A DNA stretch of 64,000 bases from Candidatus Bathyarchaeia archaeon (GTDB taxonomy: Archaea > Thermoproteota > Bathyarchaeia > 40CM-2-53-6): assembly GCA_035935655.1 (NCBI GenBank), contig DASYWW010000013.1:62001-126000 (forward strand). Direction: 5' to 3'. Below, piece after piece: positions 34,277 through 42,540 of the stretch (position 1 is the first letter of the stretch; every line of letters starts with the position of its first letter). Below the pieces are notes generated by a model. The model ran no database searches. It was not told the origin of the DNA and saw only the letters and a list, made by a program, of their open reading frames with translations. Made by a program: the position numbers and the translations under genes.

Positions 34277-35474
34277 CTCTCCAACCTAACTAGGTGCTAT
34301 CCTAAGTTGGTGCCTTGTGCTTGCAATCAAGTCGGTAAAGCAGAACTATGCTCCATCGACGGAGGTTCTCGAACTTCTCGAGATATTCAGAAGAATGGTA
34401 AACCAATGTCTAGTAATTGGGCTTTCGCAGAACGTCTCGTCCCTCAAGAGCCTATGCCTCCTCTCATACAAAGAGCTGAAGGGATATGCGTTGCCGTCGT
34501 GCTACAAGCTCTGCGCCATATCCCGAGCCGCAGGCATACTGGCCTCAAGAAAGAAGTCTCTAAGGAGAGGTTTCCCGACAAAGAGTCCGCACGCAGTCAA
34601 GCCCCTTCTGATCTCATGTTACAACTTCAAGGTAGAGAATGGTTATTTGCGAATACCTATGGGCCGAAAGATCTACGAAAGAATTCCTCTAACGAACCAC
34701 ACCGCCTCGGTGCTTTCCGACAAAACCTTGCGCGTGCGCTCCTTCACGCTTACCGCACATACGATGAGCCTCTGTGTCTCAAAGGAGATCGATGTGCTTA
34801 TGTGCGTAGGTACGGTTGGTGTCGACCGCAATCTGCGCAACCTGACTTGCGGGGATGAGGAGACGGTTCTCCATTATGACCTATCCAGGGCTGTTGACAT
34901 AACCGACACAACATCAAGAATACTATCTTCCTTCAAGAGGAACGATTGTAGGGTCGGCCAGAAGCTCGCGTCAAAATATGGTAGACGCCGGAGGAACCGG
35001 ACCATTAATCTCCTGCACAATGCCACGAAGTCGATTGTTGAAAGGGCTTTCGAGAATCGAAAGGCGGTTGTCCTCGAAAACATCCGTGGGATCCGGAGAC
35101 TCTACCAAAAGGGCAACTGGCAGGGGAGGAGCTTCAGGGGGAGAATGAACGGCTGGTCGTTTGGGGAGGCTCAACGTCAGATCGAGTATAAGGCCGCTTG
35201 GACAGGCCTACCTGTGGTACGTTTGTCGAGACGTGAAACGTTTGGCACCAGTAGCATGTGTCCGAAATGCGGGGAGAGACTCCAACCGGACGGCAGACAA
35301 GGAAGATGTCTTTGGTGCGATAAGTGTGAGATGTGGGCCGACCGCGATGTTGTTGCTGTGGTAAACATTTCACGGCGTGGACGGTTGAGGTTCGACCGTT
35401 CAAAAGGCGGGGCAGCTGAAGCGTTGAGAGGGAACCCGACGCCTACGGTAATCCCTGGAGTCGATGCCTCGAAG
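34277..35474 (+). mobile_element. TnpB-only IS605/IS1341-type element, copy 2
   Basis: The left end carries the same CTCTCCAAC (34277-34285), 40 bases before the tnpB start, as copy 1. The segment CCAACCTAACTAGG...CCTAAGTTGG can fold. The right end is set where similarity to copy 1 stops, after GGAGTCGATGCC-TCGAAG (to about 35474). No tnpA is present. Confidence 0.7.
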
Positions 35475-35498
35475 CTAACTTATCCTGCGATAAGCTAG
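34317..35498 (+). CDS. tnpB: TnpB, RNA-guided RuvC nuclease (copy 2)
   Basis: A 393-residue TnpB, clearly a diverged relative of the copy at 2.1-3.4 kb. RuvC residues are present: Asp in GVDRNLRNL, Glu in VVLENIRGI, and the final Asp in DRDVVAVVNI. The zinc ribbon is CPKCGERL and CDKCEMW. The C-terminus is GNPTPTVIPGVDA as in copy 1 but stops soon after the element end. GTG start at 34317. With no transposase near, it may act as a guided nuclease that keeps the element in place. Confidence 0.93.
   Translation: MLAIKSVKQNYAPSTEVLELLEIFRRMVNQCLVIGLSQNVSSLKSLCLLSYKELKGYALPSCYKLCAISRAAGILASRKKSLRRGFPTKSPHAVKPLLISCYNFKVENGYLRIPMGRKIYERIPLTNHTASVLSDKTLRVRSFTLTAHTMSLCVSKEIDVLMCVGTVGVDRNLRNLTCGDEETVLHYDLSRAVDITDTTSRILSSFKRNDCRVGQKLASKYGRRRRNRTINLLHNATKSIVERAFENRKAVVLENIRGIRRLYQKGNWQGRSFRGRMNGWSFGEAQRQIEYKAAWTGLPVVRLSRRETFGTSSMCPKCGERLQPDGRQGRCLWCDKCEMWADRDVVAVVNISRRGRLRFDRSKGGAAEALRGNPTPTVIPGVDASKLTYPAIS
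35330..35474 (+). ncRNA. candidate omega-RNA at the right end of copy 2
   Basis: The sequence GGGAACCCGACGCCTACGG followed by TAATCCC and GGAGTCGATGCC is shared with copy 1, strongly conserved as expected for a guide-RNA scaffold that overlaps the end of tnpB. The guide would begin near 35475, entering a CTTATC-CTGC-GATAAG hairpin. The 5' limit is estimated. Confidence 0.5.
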
Positions 35499-35590
35499 CG
35501 GAACCATGCTGACTAGTACCGACCATCACTAGTGTTGGTTTCAGAACTGATATGCCCGGTCCCAATGTACAGCGGGAAAACTGAAACTCG

Positions 35591-36403
35591 ATGAGTACCA
35601 CGACGCCGCCAAGTATCGATCTGGCAGCTCTCCTTGTAAGTTTAGGAGTGCTGATAGTGGCGTCGCTAAGCGATCTGAAGACGCGAGAAGTCTCCAACAG
35701 ATTCTGGATTGTCTATGCGCCTGTGGCAGCTGCGCTATTCCTGGCGCGGATCGCCTTTGCCCCGGATACCGTTGCCATTCTGCTCGTTTCGGCCGGGGCA
35801 ACCATCGTAGTCGCCTTTCTGCTCTTTCAGTTCGGAGCGATGGGTGGAGCTGACAGTAAAGCGTTGATGTGCATTGCTTTGGCTCTGCCTGTCGCACCAG
35901 CGTTTCTATTGCCGCTCTGGCAGGCTCCCTTGATCTTCTATCCGTTCCCGATCGCGATCCTAGTCAACTCATTCCTGCTATCTGTCAGTATGATGTTCAT
36001 TCTGTTGGGAAAGAACCTCTTGTCCAGATCCTCCGCTGGAAAGGGTCTATTCCAAGGGTTTGAGAAAGAATCTGTTCTCAGAAAGGCTCTGGTTCTTCTC
36101 ACGTCGTACAAGACGAGTTTCAATGCTCTTCAATCAAGCACGTACTTGTATCCAGCCGAACAAGTTGCCGTAGTGGATTCGCGGCCAGTGCGACACTTGC
36201 ATCTCGTGTCCTCTGTAGAAGAGGAACGGGAGAAATTAGTTGCAGGGCTTGAGGGATACAAGAATCAGGGTTTGTTCTCAGACGGAGTTTGGGTGACTCC
36301 CGGCCTACCACATCTGGTATTCATGACAGCGAGTCTGGTCTTTACCGTTGTAATTGGTGATTTGTTGATGTGGCTCTTTTTCAGAGCCGTGGGGGTTTCA
36401 TGA
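35591..36403 (+). CDS. prepilin/preflagellin peptidase (A24 family)
   Basis: A 270-residue aspartic membrane protease that removes class III signal peptides from pilins. The catalytic aspartates are in ASLSDLKTREVSN (first cytoplasmic loop) and FGAMGGADSKALM (the GxGD-like motif). Six or more hydrophobic helices surround a cytoplasmic region at about residues 145-225. It opens the pilus locus; its stop overlaps the TrmB start by ATGA. It could be called PibD or FlaK-like. Confidence 0.92.
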   Translation: MSTTTPPSIDLAALLVSLGVLIVASLSDLKTREVSNRFWIVYAPVAAALFLARIAFAPDTVAILLVSAGATIVVAFLLFQFGAMGGADSKALMCIALALPVAPAFLLPLWQAPLIFYPFPIAILVNSFLLSVSMMFILLGKNLLSRSSAGKGLFQGFEKESVLRKALVLLTSYKTSFNALQSSTYLYPAEQVAVVDSRPVRHLHLVSSVEEEREKLVAGLEGYKNQGLFSDGVWVTPGLPHLVFMTASLVFTVVIGDLLMWLFFRAVGVS

Positions 36404-37284
36404 TGACATCGTCTATTTTAAATCCCGTCGTAAACGACAACAACAGAAGTCTAGGAGTGAAAGTGTTGGCCGCAGACGAATTCAGCGTGCAGTCGCTGAT
36501 GAAACTTGGACTGACAGAGTACGAGGCCCGTATCTACGTCGTATTGACGAAGATGGGGCCTAGAAACGCTAGCGAGATCAGTTTCCTCGGCAAGGTTCCA
36601 AGGCCTAAGACATATGGCGCCATCCGTGGACTAGAAAGCAAGGGACTACTGCGGATTGTACCCGGCAAACCGGAAAGATACATGGCCGTCTCACCGAACG
36701 ACGTACTGATACCCCTGGTTGAGAAACTGAACAAGGAAACGACAGAATGCGTCCAGGTCGTTGAAAACCTGGCAATGGCCTTCGAGTCCTCAAGATACGT
36801 CTACACCGAAAAACCCTACGAGAGATACGACCTCTGGAGCGTCAGAGGAAGAGACAAAGTCTACAAGCGCATTCAAGACATGATCGGCGAGGCAAAGGTC
36901 AACGTCTTCTTCACAACCACGGCGAACGGTCTAGTACGAATCTACAAAGCCCACTCAGAGGTCCTGGAGAAAGCTGCAGAACGAGGAGCCAAAGTCCGAG
37001 TTGCCGCGCCGATAAATCAGACCAATCAGAGTGTAGCGAGAGAACTGGGAGAAGTGATCGAAGTAAGAAACTCCGCGGGACCAATGGTAAAGTTCCTCAC
37101 CGCCGATTCCGCAGAGATAATCTTCACTGAAGACATACCCGACGATACAAACGTGGCGACAGGACAGGACGTAGCGACTTGGACAAATGATCCATTGCTG
37201 GTAAAAGCGCACGAGAAAATGTTCGAGCAGCTTTGGCCACCGCAGCCGCAACAGAAGGAAGTATTGAAGGCCAAAGCACGCTAG
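36400..37284 (+). CDS. TrmB-family transcription regulator
   Basis: A 294-residue regulator. The HTH is at about residues 30-95 (LMKLGLTEYEARIYVVLTKMGPRNASEISFLGKVPRPKTYGAI in outline), and the rest is the TrmB effector part, with a PLD-like strand-helix pattern (KVNVFFTTTANGLVRIY, ERGAKVRVAAP). Such proteins sense sugars or other small ligands. It overlaps the peptidase stop, so it is in the pilus operon. The ATG at 36400 is preferred to the GTG at 36370. Confidence 0.9.
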   Translation: MMTSSILNPVVNDNNRSLGVKVLAADEFSVQSLMKLGLTEYEARIYVVLTKMGPRNASEISFLGKVPRPKTYGAIRGLESKGLLRIVPGKPERYMAVSPNDVLIPLVEKLNKETTECVQVVENLAMAFESSRYVYTEKPYERYDLWSVRGRDKVYKRIQDMIGEAKVNVFFTTTANGLVRIYKAHSEVLEKAAERGAKVRVAAPINQTNQSVARELGEVIEVRNSAGPMVKFLTADSAEIIFTEDIPDDTNVATGQDVATWTNDPLLVKAHEKMFEQLWPPQPQQKEVLKAKAR

Positions 37285-37339
37285 TCAAAAGCCATCATCA
37301 CAACAAACCTTTCACATCAGAATAGATTTTCCCCGTAAC

Positions 37340-37369
37340 ATCCGGGGATATCCGGTTATTTCCCCGGAT
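37340..37369. promoter_or_regulatory. inverted repeat ATCCGGGG...CCCCGGAT
   Basis: Perfect eight-base arms separated by 14 bases, in the gap between the TrmB gene and the wHTH gene of the pilus locus. A likely operator for a dimeric regulator. Confidence 0.5.
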
Positions 37370-37386
37370 TCATACACGCGAGTGTC

Positions 37387-37420
37387 CATGTAACTATACG
37401 ACAATTTTCGGGGTTACATG
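37387..37420. promoter_or_regulatory. inverted repeat CATGTAAC...GTTACATG
   Basis: A second perfect eight-base inverted repeat with an 18-base centre, just downstream of the first and about 80 bases before the wHTH start. Two long inverted repeats next to each other suggest a regulated promoter for the pilin genes. Confidence 0.5.
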
Positions 37421-37502
37421 ATGCCTATGTTCGATGTGGCCTTGGGTGTAGTCAGTGGCTTGTGGGCGATATCCACACCACGACCCCAGAGCTAGAGAGC
37501 AA

Positions 37503-37757
37503 ATGAGTCGATTGAACAGATCGAAGGATACCTTACGCGACCGGATACTGCACGTTCTCTCTGGCGCTCCTATACCGATGGACGTCGAAAACGTCCGGAT
37601 CAAGTCAGGGCTGAAAAACTGGGAAAGCACCAAGGCACTGCTCCTCGAGCTTGTGGTGGAGGGCGTCATCAGCGGTCAGAAGACGACAAAGTCCTGGGTG
37701 TTCTGGGTAGACCACACAGACACCAGGCTCAGCATAGCAGGGAGAGACCACGCATGA
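37503..37757 (+). CDS. small winged-helix protein
   Basis: An 84-residue single-domain wHTH: DRILHVLSGAPIPMDVENVRIKSG, then STKALLLELVVEGVISGQKT and the wing KSWVFWVDH. It lies between the TrmB gene and the pilins and may be a second regulator of the locus. ATG at 37503; an upstream in-frame start at 37455 would run into the region of inverted repeats. Confidence 0.75.
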   Translation: MSRLNRSKDTLRDRILHVLSGAPIPMDVENVRIKSGLKNWESTKALLLELVVEGVISGQKTTKSWVFWVDHTDTRLSIAGRDHA

Positions 37758-37894
37758 ACAACGCCCCTAGAAACCTCCACCAGGCAACCACGGTACCAAC
37801 GAGCAATTCTATCGCGCCTTCTGGTTTAGCCCCGGCTTCGGTTCAATCTGGGAAAAGGGTTGGGACGAGCCCACAGGGAAACTACAAGGAGTGA
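37754..37894 (+). CDS. 46-residue leader-like frame before the first pilin
   Basis: ATG at 37754 overlaps the wHTH stop (ATGA), and its stop at 37892-37894 overlaps the GTG of the first pilin (GTGA). The product is polar and Ser/Pro/Thr rich, with no motif. The two overlapping junctions suggest translational coupling rather than a functional protein. Confidence 0.35.
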   Translation: MNNAPRNLHQATTVPTSNSIAPSGLAPASVQSGKRVGTSPQGNYKE

Positions 37895-38430
37895 AAAAAT
37901 TGAGAAAAATAATCGGGAACAAGAAAGGCATCGACACCATACTCGCAGCACTACTCATGGTCGTCATCGTCGTCGTAGCTTCAGTCATGGTCTACGCATG
38001 GTCAACAGGACTACTCGGAACGCTACTCGTGACACCAAACACGGGCAAGGAATCAATGATCTCAGAGTTCGCAGGATTCAACTCTGGCACCAACGTTACA
38101 ATGAACCTAAGGAACACTGGGAGCGTCGCAATCACTCTAAACAGCTACTACGTCAAAGATTCCACAGGTAACCAATGGGCTCGGCTCAATTGGCAGACAG
38201 ACGCTTGCTGCCCAGGAGTGGGATCTAATCATCCAGGCGCAATCAACCCTAACGCACTCGGCATAGTATTCATCACAATCGGCACCGGCGCTTCGGGCTC
38301 AGGAGGTCAATGTGGCAACAGTTGCTCCCTCTCGGGCAGCGGCTTCACCACAATGAACTCTGGATTCTCGTACACCGTCGTTGTCGTAACTTCACGCAAC
38401 AATCAGTTCAGCTTCACTGTGACCCGCTAA
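37891..38430 (+). CDS. type IV pilin, major-type (copy 1)
   Basis: A 179-residue pilin. The class III signal KKLRKIIGNKKG is cut before IDTILAALL, and the following hydrophobic helix (MVVIVVVASVMVYAWSTGLLGT) builds the filament core. The rest is a Ser/Thr/Gly-rich beta domain ending FSYTVVVVTSRNNQFSFTV, with a few cysteines. The N-terminal 50 codons are almost identical in DNA to the next gene, showing a recent duplication or conversion. GTG start. Confidence 0.93.
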   Translation: MKKLRKIIGNKKGIDTILAALLMVVIVVVASVMVYAWSTGLLGTLLVTPNTGKESMISEFAGFNSGTNVTMNLRNTGSVAITLNSYYVKDSTGNQWARLNWQTDACCPGVGSNHPGAINPNALGIVFITIGTGASGSGGQCGNSCSLSGSGFTTMNSGFSYTVVVVTSRNNQFSFTVTR

Positions 38431-38446
38431 AACAGGTGACCAACAA

Positions 38447-38950
38447 ATGAAGAATATTCGTCGATATCTCAAAGACAAGAAAGGCATCAACACCATACTC
38501 GCAGCTCTTCTCATGGTCGTCATCGTCGTCGTAGCTTCAGTCATGGTCTATGCATGGTCAACAGGACTACTCGGAACTCTACTGGTTCAGCCAAACGTCG
38601 GCAAAGAAGCTCTTGGCATGGACTCGTACTCATTCCCGTCAACTACCAACGTAACCATATACGTCCGAAACTCCGGCACCGTCGCCGTCAGCTTCCAAAC
38701 CTACTATATCAAAGACAACTCTGGAAACTCCTGGCAACTCACCAACTGGACCCCAACAGGTCAACCTGTTAATCCAAACGCCGTACTTGCAATAAACGTC
38801 GCGATTGGGTCCAGCGCTGGCGGATGCGGCAGCGGCTGCCAGTACACTGGCACTGCAAACGCCTTCAACACATTCAGTGGTGGCACTTCCTACACAGTAG
38901 TGGTCGTAACCACGCGTAACAACCAGTTCAGCTTCAGCGTAACGAAGTGA
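38447..38950 (+). CDS. type IV pilin, major-type (copy 2)
   Basis: A 167-residue paralogue of the preceding gene. The signal KKG-INTILAALL and the filament helix are the same, while the middle of the head domain differs and the end (TSYTVVVVTTRNNQFSF) returns to similarity. This mosaic pattern fits duplication with later divergence of the exposed surface. It starts 17 bases after copy 1. Confidence 0.93.
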   Translation: MKNIRRYLKDKKGINTILAALLMVVIVVVASVMVYAWSTGLLGTLLVQPNVGKEALGMDSYSFPSTTNVTIYVRNSGTVAVSFQTYYIKDNSGNSWQLTNWTPTGQPVNPNAVLAINVAIGSSAGGCGSGCQYTGTANAFNTFSGGTSYTVVVVTTRNNQFSFSVTK

Positions 38951-38992
38951 GCATAACATGCGTGCGAGTCGAGATGCCTGGTTTGAACTTCC

Positions 38993-39020
38993 CGGTTTTT
39001 GAAAACCGATCCGTATCGGT
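38993..39020 (+). promoter_or_regulatory. overlapping hairpins between pilins
   Basis: CGGTTTT-TG-AAAACCG (38993-39008) and ACCGAT-CCGT-ATCGGT (39005-39020) share bases, so only one can form at a time. They lie in the gap before the next pilin gene and may tune transcript levels or processing. Confidence 0.35.
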
Positions 39021-39051
39021 CGAACTAGAAGCATTGGAATAGGGAAAGAGA

Positions 39052-39537
39052 ATGAGGTCGCCAAAGAGCACTAAGTCGAGAGCGAAGAGGAATCATAGGT
39101 CACGAAAGGCCATTTCGACGATTATGGCCAACTTGACCATGCTAATCATAGTTGTATCTCTGAGCGGGTTGCTCTTCGTATGGGCAACATCTAGCTTTGG
39201 AGCCTATACCGGTGGCGCCGGATATTGGTTCAGCAGCCGGAGCATAGCGAATCAAGAGAGACCTTCCATTGAAGCCGTGTACTTTGGTAGTACAGGCTCA
39301 GTCAACAATCAGATTACAATTTACGTGAGGAATGTTGGAACTATTCCCTTCACAGTCGCCTCGGTATATGAGAATTCAAGCCTCTACCAGATCTCCAATT
39401 CCCCGGTGGGGGTAAACCAGGTTCAGTCGATCCAGCTTGTCCTCTCAGGAGGCCAGACATGGGCTAAGGGAGACCTGCAGACTATACGAATTGCGACCGT
39501 GAGAGGCACTGCGATAACTACGCAGTGGGTGTCATAG
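39052..39537 (+). CDS. pilin-like protein, cassette A first gene
   Basis: A 161-residue protein with a basic start and a class III-type signal (SRKAISTIMANLTMLIIVVSL), a single N-terminal helix and a beta-rich head (YWFSSRSIANQERP, ITIYVRNVGTIPFTVASVY). It is a clear paralogue of the gene at 40.9 kb. Likely a minor pilin. The stop is followed after two bases by the next gene. Confidence 0.88.
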   Translation: MRSPKSTKSRAKRNHRSRKAISTIMANLTMLIIVVSLSGLLFVWATSSFGAYTGGAGYWFSSRSIANQERPSIEAVYFGSTGSVNNQITIYVRNVGTIPFTVASVYENSSLYQISNSPVGVNQVQSIQLVLSGGQTWAKGDLQTIRIATVRGTAITTQWVS

Positions 39538-39539
39538 AC

Positions 39540-40664
39540 ATGAGTCTCTATCGCAAATTCGTCCACGCAAAGAAAGGCATGAGCACCGTATTCGGAGGAC
39601 TATTCTTCGTCATCCTGATCCTCATGGGATTCAATCTGATGACTTGGAACTTTCTCCAGTACGATGCCTACAACGGCGTCGTAACCTCAATGAGTCAAAG
39701 GGACCAGCTCTCCACCTCTGAGAATATTCAAGCAGTCCCACCAGGCGCGACCGGATTCGCAGGCAATACCTTCAACATTACAGTGACAAATCTTGGCGGG
39801 GTAACCACAACGCTGACTAGGATCTATATTCAAAACGTCTCACCAACAGGCACACTGCCTACGCAGTGTCGAGGTGCTAGCTTGTGCACCGTAGACTCCG
39901 GTGCTGGTACCACCAATTGCGCTGGTAATGGTCTCTGCGGTTTCACAAACGCGAACATTCGACCCGGAGAAAATAACCATGTCATAAAAGTGAGTGGTCT
40001 AACAGTCAATGACGGCAGTGGCTACCAAGTAATCATGTCCTCGACACGCGGAAGAGCATTCAGCTTCTTCTACCCATGGCCCGTAAATGGCTTCGGCGGT
40101 TCGAACTCCAACGCTACGAACACAGCCCACGGAGCTCTGGACGTCAAGTTCGATCTCAACTCGTTCAACTTCACGCGTGGATCACAGACCACGTCCGTTC
40201 CCGGTTGGACCGTTCCCTATGGGACACCTCTCGTTTACTGGGTGAAAGTGGTCAACAACGCACTAAACCCGATAACAATCTCTCAATACACCTCGCTTTA
40301 CTTTGTGTGCTATCAAGATCGCTTCGGCTCAGGAAGTGGCGCTTGTACCGAAACTGATCTGAACTTCGTTGTCGACAACACCACGATGAATCCGAACACT
40401 TTGGTTGCTTATGATGAAGTAAACAATCCCTACGTCATACCCGCCGCCACTGCGAGCGGCCCAACTGGATTCAAAGTACTGAAGTTCGGTTCGTTCTGCC
40501 CTGGTTCGACTTGTGGAAATCCCCCGCCAAACCAGGACGTTGACTACGCTACGCCGTATCTTGTATTCATGGGATTCTTCTACAAGATCAACGGGCAGAT
40601 CGTAGGCCAGACAATATCCTTCGTCGCCATCAGAGCTTGCACAACTTATCCATCCTGTCCTTAA
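39540..40664 (+). CDS. large pilin-like protein, cassette A second gene
   Basis: A 374-residue pilin. The signal is MSLYRKFVHAKKG with cleavage before MSTVFGGLF, then a hydrophobic helix (FFVILILMGFNLMTWNF) and a long extracellular beta region containing several cysteines (TQCRGASLCT, NLCGF). It ends CTTYPSCP. The ATG at 39540 gives the signal directly; an upstream start at 39525 overlaps the previous gene. Paralogue of the gene at 41.4 kb. Confidence 0.88.
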   Translation: MSLYRKFVHAKKGMSTVFGGLFFVILILMGFNLMTWNFLQYDAYNGVVTSMSQRDQLSTSENIQAVPPGATGFAGNTFNITVTNLGGVTTTLTRIYIQNVSPTGTLPTQCRGASLCTVDSGAGTTNCAGNGLCGFTNANIRPGENNHVIKVSGLTVNDGSGYQVIMSSTRGRAFSFFYPWPVNGFGGSNSNATNTAHGALDVKFDLNSFNFTRGSQTTSVPGWTVPYGTPLVYWVKVVNNALNPITISQYTSLYFVCYQDRFGSGSGACTETDLNFVVDNTTMNPNTLVAYDEVNNPYVIPAATASGPTGFKVLKFGSFCPGSTCGNPPPNQDVDYATPYLVFMGFFYKINGQIVGQTISFVAIRACTTYPSCP

Positions 40665-40896
40665 GACGGATGGGCACTGGATTTTCGATTCTCCAGATCA
40701 GTCATTAACTATCGATTTCAATCTGGGGCATTTTTTTTCCTTCAACAGACTTCACATCGGCAATCGACTTCCCATCGCGATCATGCACAATTTGTGGGAG
40801 CTAGATACCGTGGAGAAACATCAAGAGGTACAGGACGTTTATCGCCGTTTCCACAGAGAACTCTGATGTGAACTTCCTACTCTCGATCCCCGAGAT
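40665..40896. other. 232-bp gap between pilin cassettes
   Basis: A CATTTTTTTTCC run at about 40731 could end transcription. A 27-codon frame (ATG 40783 to TGA 40866) lies in the gap; it has no motif and is not claimed as a gene. Confidence 0.3.
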
Positions 40897-41424
40897 TTGC
40901 AAGAGTCTGGAAGCACGGTAGAAGAGGAAGAGACAACGAATCTGGTAAAGTGGGCCAAGAATCGTATTGAAAAGAACCGCAGGTCACCGAACGCCGTCAG
41001 CGTCATCATGGCCAACTTGACCATGCTGATCATAACTGTGGTCCTAAGTTCATTGTTATTTGTCTGGGCAATCGCCAGCTTCGGTGCGTATCAGGGAGGA
41101 GCAGGATACTGGTTCTCCAGCAGAAGCGTGGCAAACCAGGAAAGAGTGAACGTTGAAAACGTGTTCTTTACCGGCGGGAGCAACAACATAGTCAAGATCT
41201 ATATCCGAAACGTCGGAACCATTCCGCTTTCCATTGCATCAATATACGTGAATTCATCACTTTACCAGATATCTCCACCCCAGGCCATTACCGTCGGCAA
41301 CGTGACCGCGGTCCCGCCTTCAGGCGTTTCACTGATCGGGCAGACTTGGGCTCACGGAAACGTTCAGCAGATTACCGTTGCCACCGCGAGGGGAACAACC
41401 GTAACAACGACGTGGGTTGCATAA
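40897..41424 (+). CDS. pilin-like protein, cassette B first gene
   Basis: A 175-residue paralogue of the gene at 39.05 kb: both share VIMANLTMLII...LFVWA, SFGAY-GGAGYWFSSRS-ANQER and the closing TVTTTWV/AITTQWV. The acidic N-terminal stretch before the signal is unusual, so the TTG at 40897 may be too far upstream; the signal NRRSPNAVSVIMANLT would fit a later start. A minor pilin is likely. Confidence 0.85.
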   Translation: MQESGSTVEEEETTNLVKWAKNRIEKNRRSPNAVSVIMANLTMLIITVVLSSLLFVWAIASFGAYQGGAGYWFSSRSVANQERVNVENVFFTGGSNNIVKIYIRNVGTIPLSIASIYVNSSLYQISPPQAITVGNVTAVPPSGVSLIGQTWAHGNVQQITVATARGTTVTTTWVA

Positions 41425-41426
41425 CA

Positions 41427-42521
41427 TTGAGTCTCTATCGCAAGTTAGTCCATGCAAAGAAAGGCATGAGCACAATTTTCGGAGGGCTCTTTTTCATCAT
41501 AATCCTACTCATGGGATTCAACCTGATGGTCTGGGGATTTGCACAGTACGACTCATACAACCAAGCTCTCTTCAAGATGAACCAAAACGATCAGAGTGCG
41601 GCCTCTGAAAATCTGGTCCCAGCAAATCCAGGAGCCACGAATTTCAACAGCGCAGGATCCGGGTCCTTCAACATAACAGTAAACAATCTCGGAGGCACCT
41701 CAGTAAGAATCGCGAGAATATACATCACCAACATTTCGCCCTCTGGATCCTCCCAGTGCAACAGCAGCCCATGCCTGGTCGACCCCAGTCCAGGAGCCGC
41801 GACCTGTGTAGGAAGCACCGTCTGTTACATGACAGGAGGTAACATTGCTGTCGGAGAGATCAACCATCAGATCAAAGTCACCGGTCTTCTGATAAACGAC
41901 GGCAGCGGCTACAAAATAGTACTTTCATCAACTAGGGGTCGGCTATACAGCTTCTACTATCCTTGGCCTGCATCCCCGACTGGAGGGGGTACGGGCGGCA
42001 CATTCGTCACCAACATAGGACCGCTTTCACTTTACTTCGATTATAAATCGTTCAACTTCACACAAGGGTCTCAAACTTCATCTCAGTCAGCTTTCTGCGT
42101 TCCTTCCGGTGTGACCATCCTTCTCTGGGTGAAAATGGTCAACCAAGCAACGGACAGCGATGTCAAGCTTGAGCCGAATACCATAATCCAAGCACAACCT
42201 TACACTGCAAACGGGTTCGGAAAATTTGTCCGAACTTGGATAGTCGATCCGGGCAGCGTCAACCCTAACAACATTGTTGGATACAACTTCAACACAAACC
42301 CCTACGACTTGCCAGCCGCCACAGCAAACGGTCCTGGAGCGCCAGTAATCGTCAAGTTTGGTGGAGGCAGCGCAGGCGGAACTGGCGGTGTGAGCTTTGG
42401 GCAGAGTGATAATTGGCTCATGTTCATCGGTTTCTACTACCTGTACAGAGGGCAGGTGCAAGGCGAAACGATACCGTTCATGAATCTCAAAGATACCGCC
42501 GGGTATCCGGGGTCATGTTGA
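41427..42521 (+). CDS. large pilin-like protein, cassette B second gene
   Basis: A 364-residue paralogue of the gene at 39.5 kb with the same leader (SLYRKLVHAKKG before MSTIFGGLF), helix and DGSGYKIVLSSTRGRLYSFYYPWP block. The head is otherwise diverged. The TTG at 41427, two bases after the previous stop, matches the start of its paralogue; a longer ATG start at 41346 lies inside the previous gene. Confidence 0.87.
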   Translation: MSLYRKLVHAKKGMSTIFGGLFFIIILLMGFNLMVWGFAQYDSYNQALFKMNQNDQSAASENLVPANPGATNFNSAGSGSFNITVNNLGGTSVRIARIYITNISPSGSSQCNSSPCLVDPSPGAATCVGSTVCYMTGGNIAVGEINHQIKVTGLLINDGSGYKIVLSSTRGRLYSFYYPWPASPTGGGTGGTFVTNIGPLSLYFDYKSFNFTQGSQTSSQSAFCVPSGVTILLWVKMVNQATDSDVKLEPNTIIQAQPYTANGFGKFVRTWIVDPGSVNPNNIVGYNFNTNPYDLPAATANGPGAPVIVKFGGGSAGGTGGVSFGQSDNWLMFIGFYYLYRGQVQGETIPFMNLKDTAGYPGSC

Positions 42522-42540
42522 GTGAAACCTGGGATGGACA

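Noticed and set aside
37860-38171. 103-codon frame over the first pilin
   Set aside because: It is a shadow in another frame of the pilin gene, with Arg/His-rich random composition.
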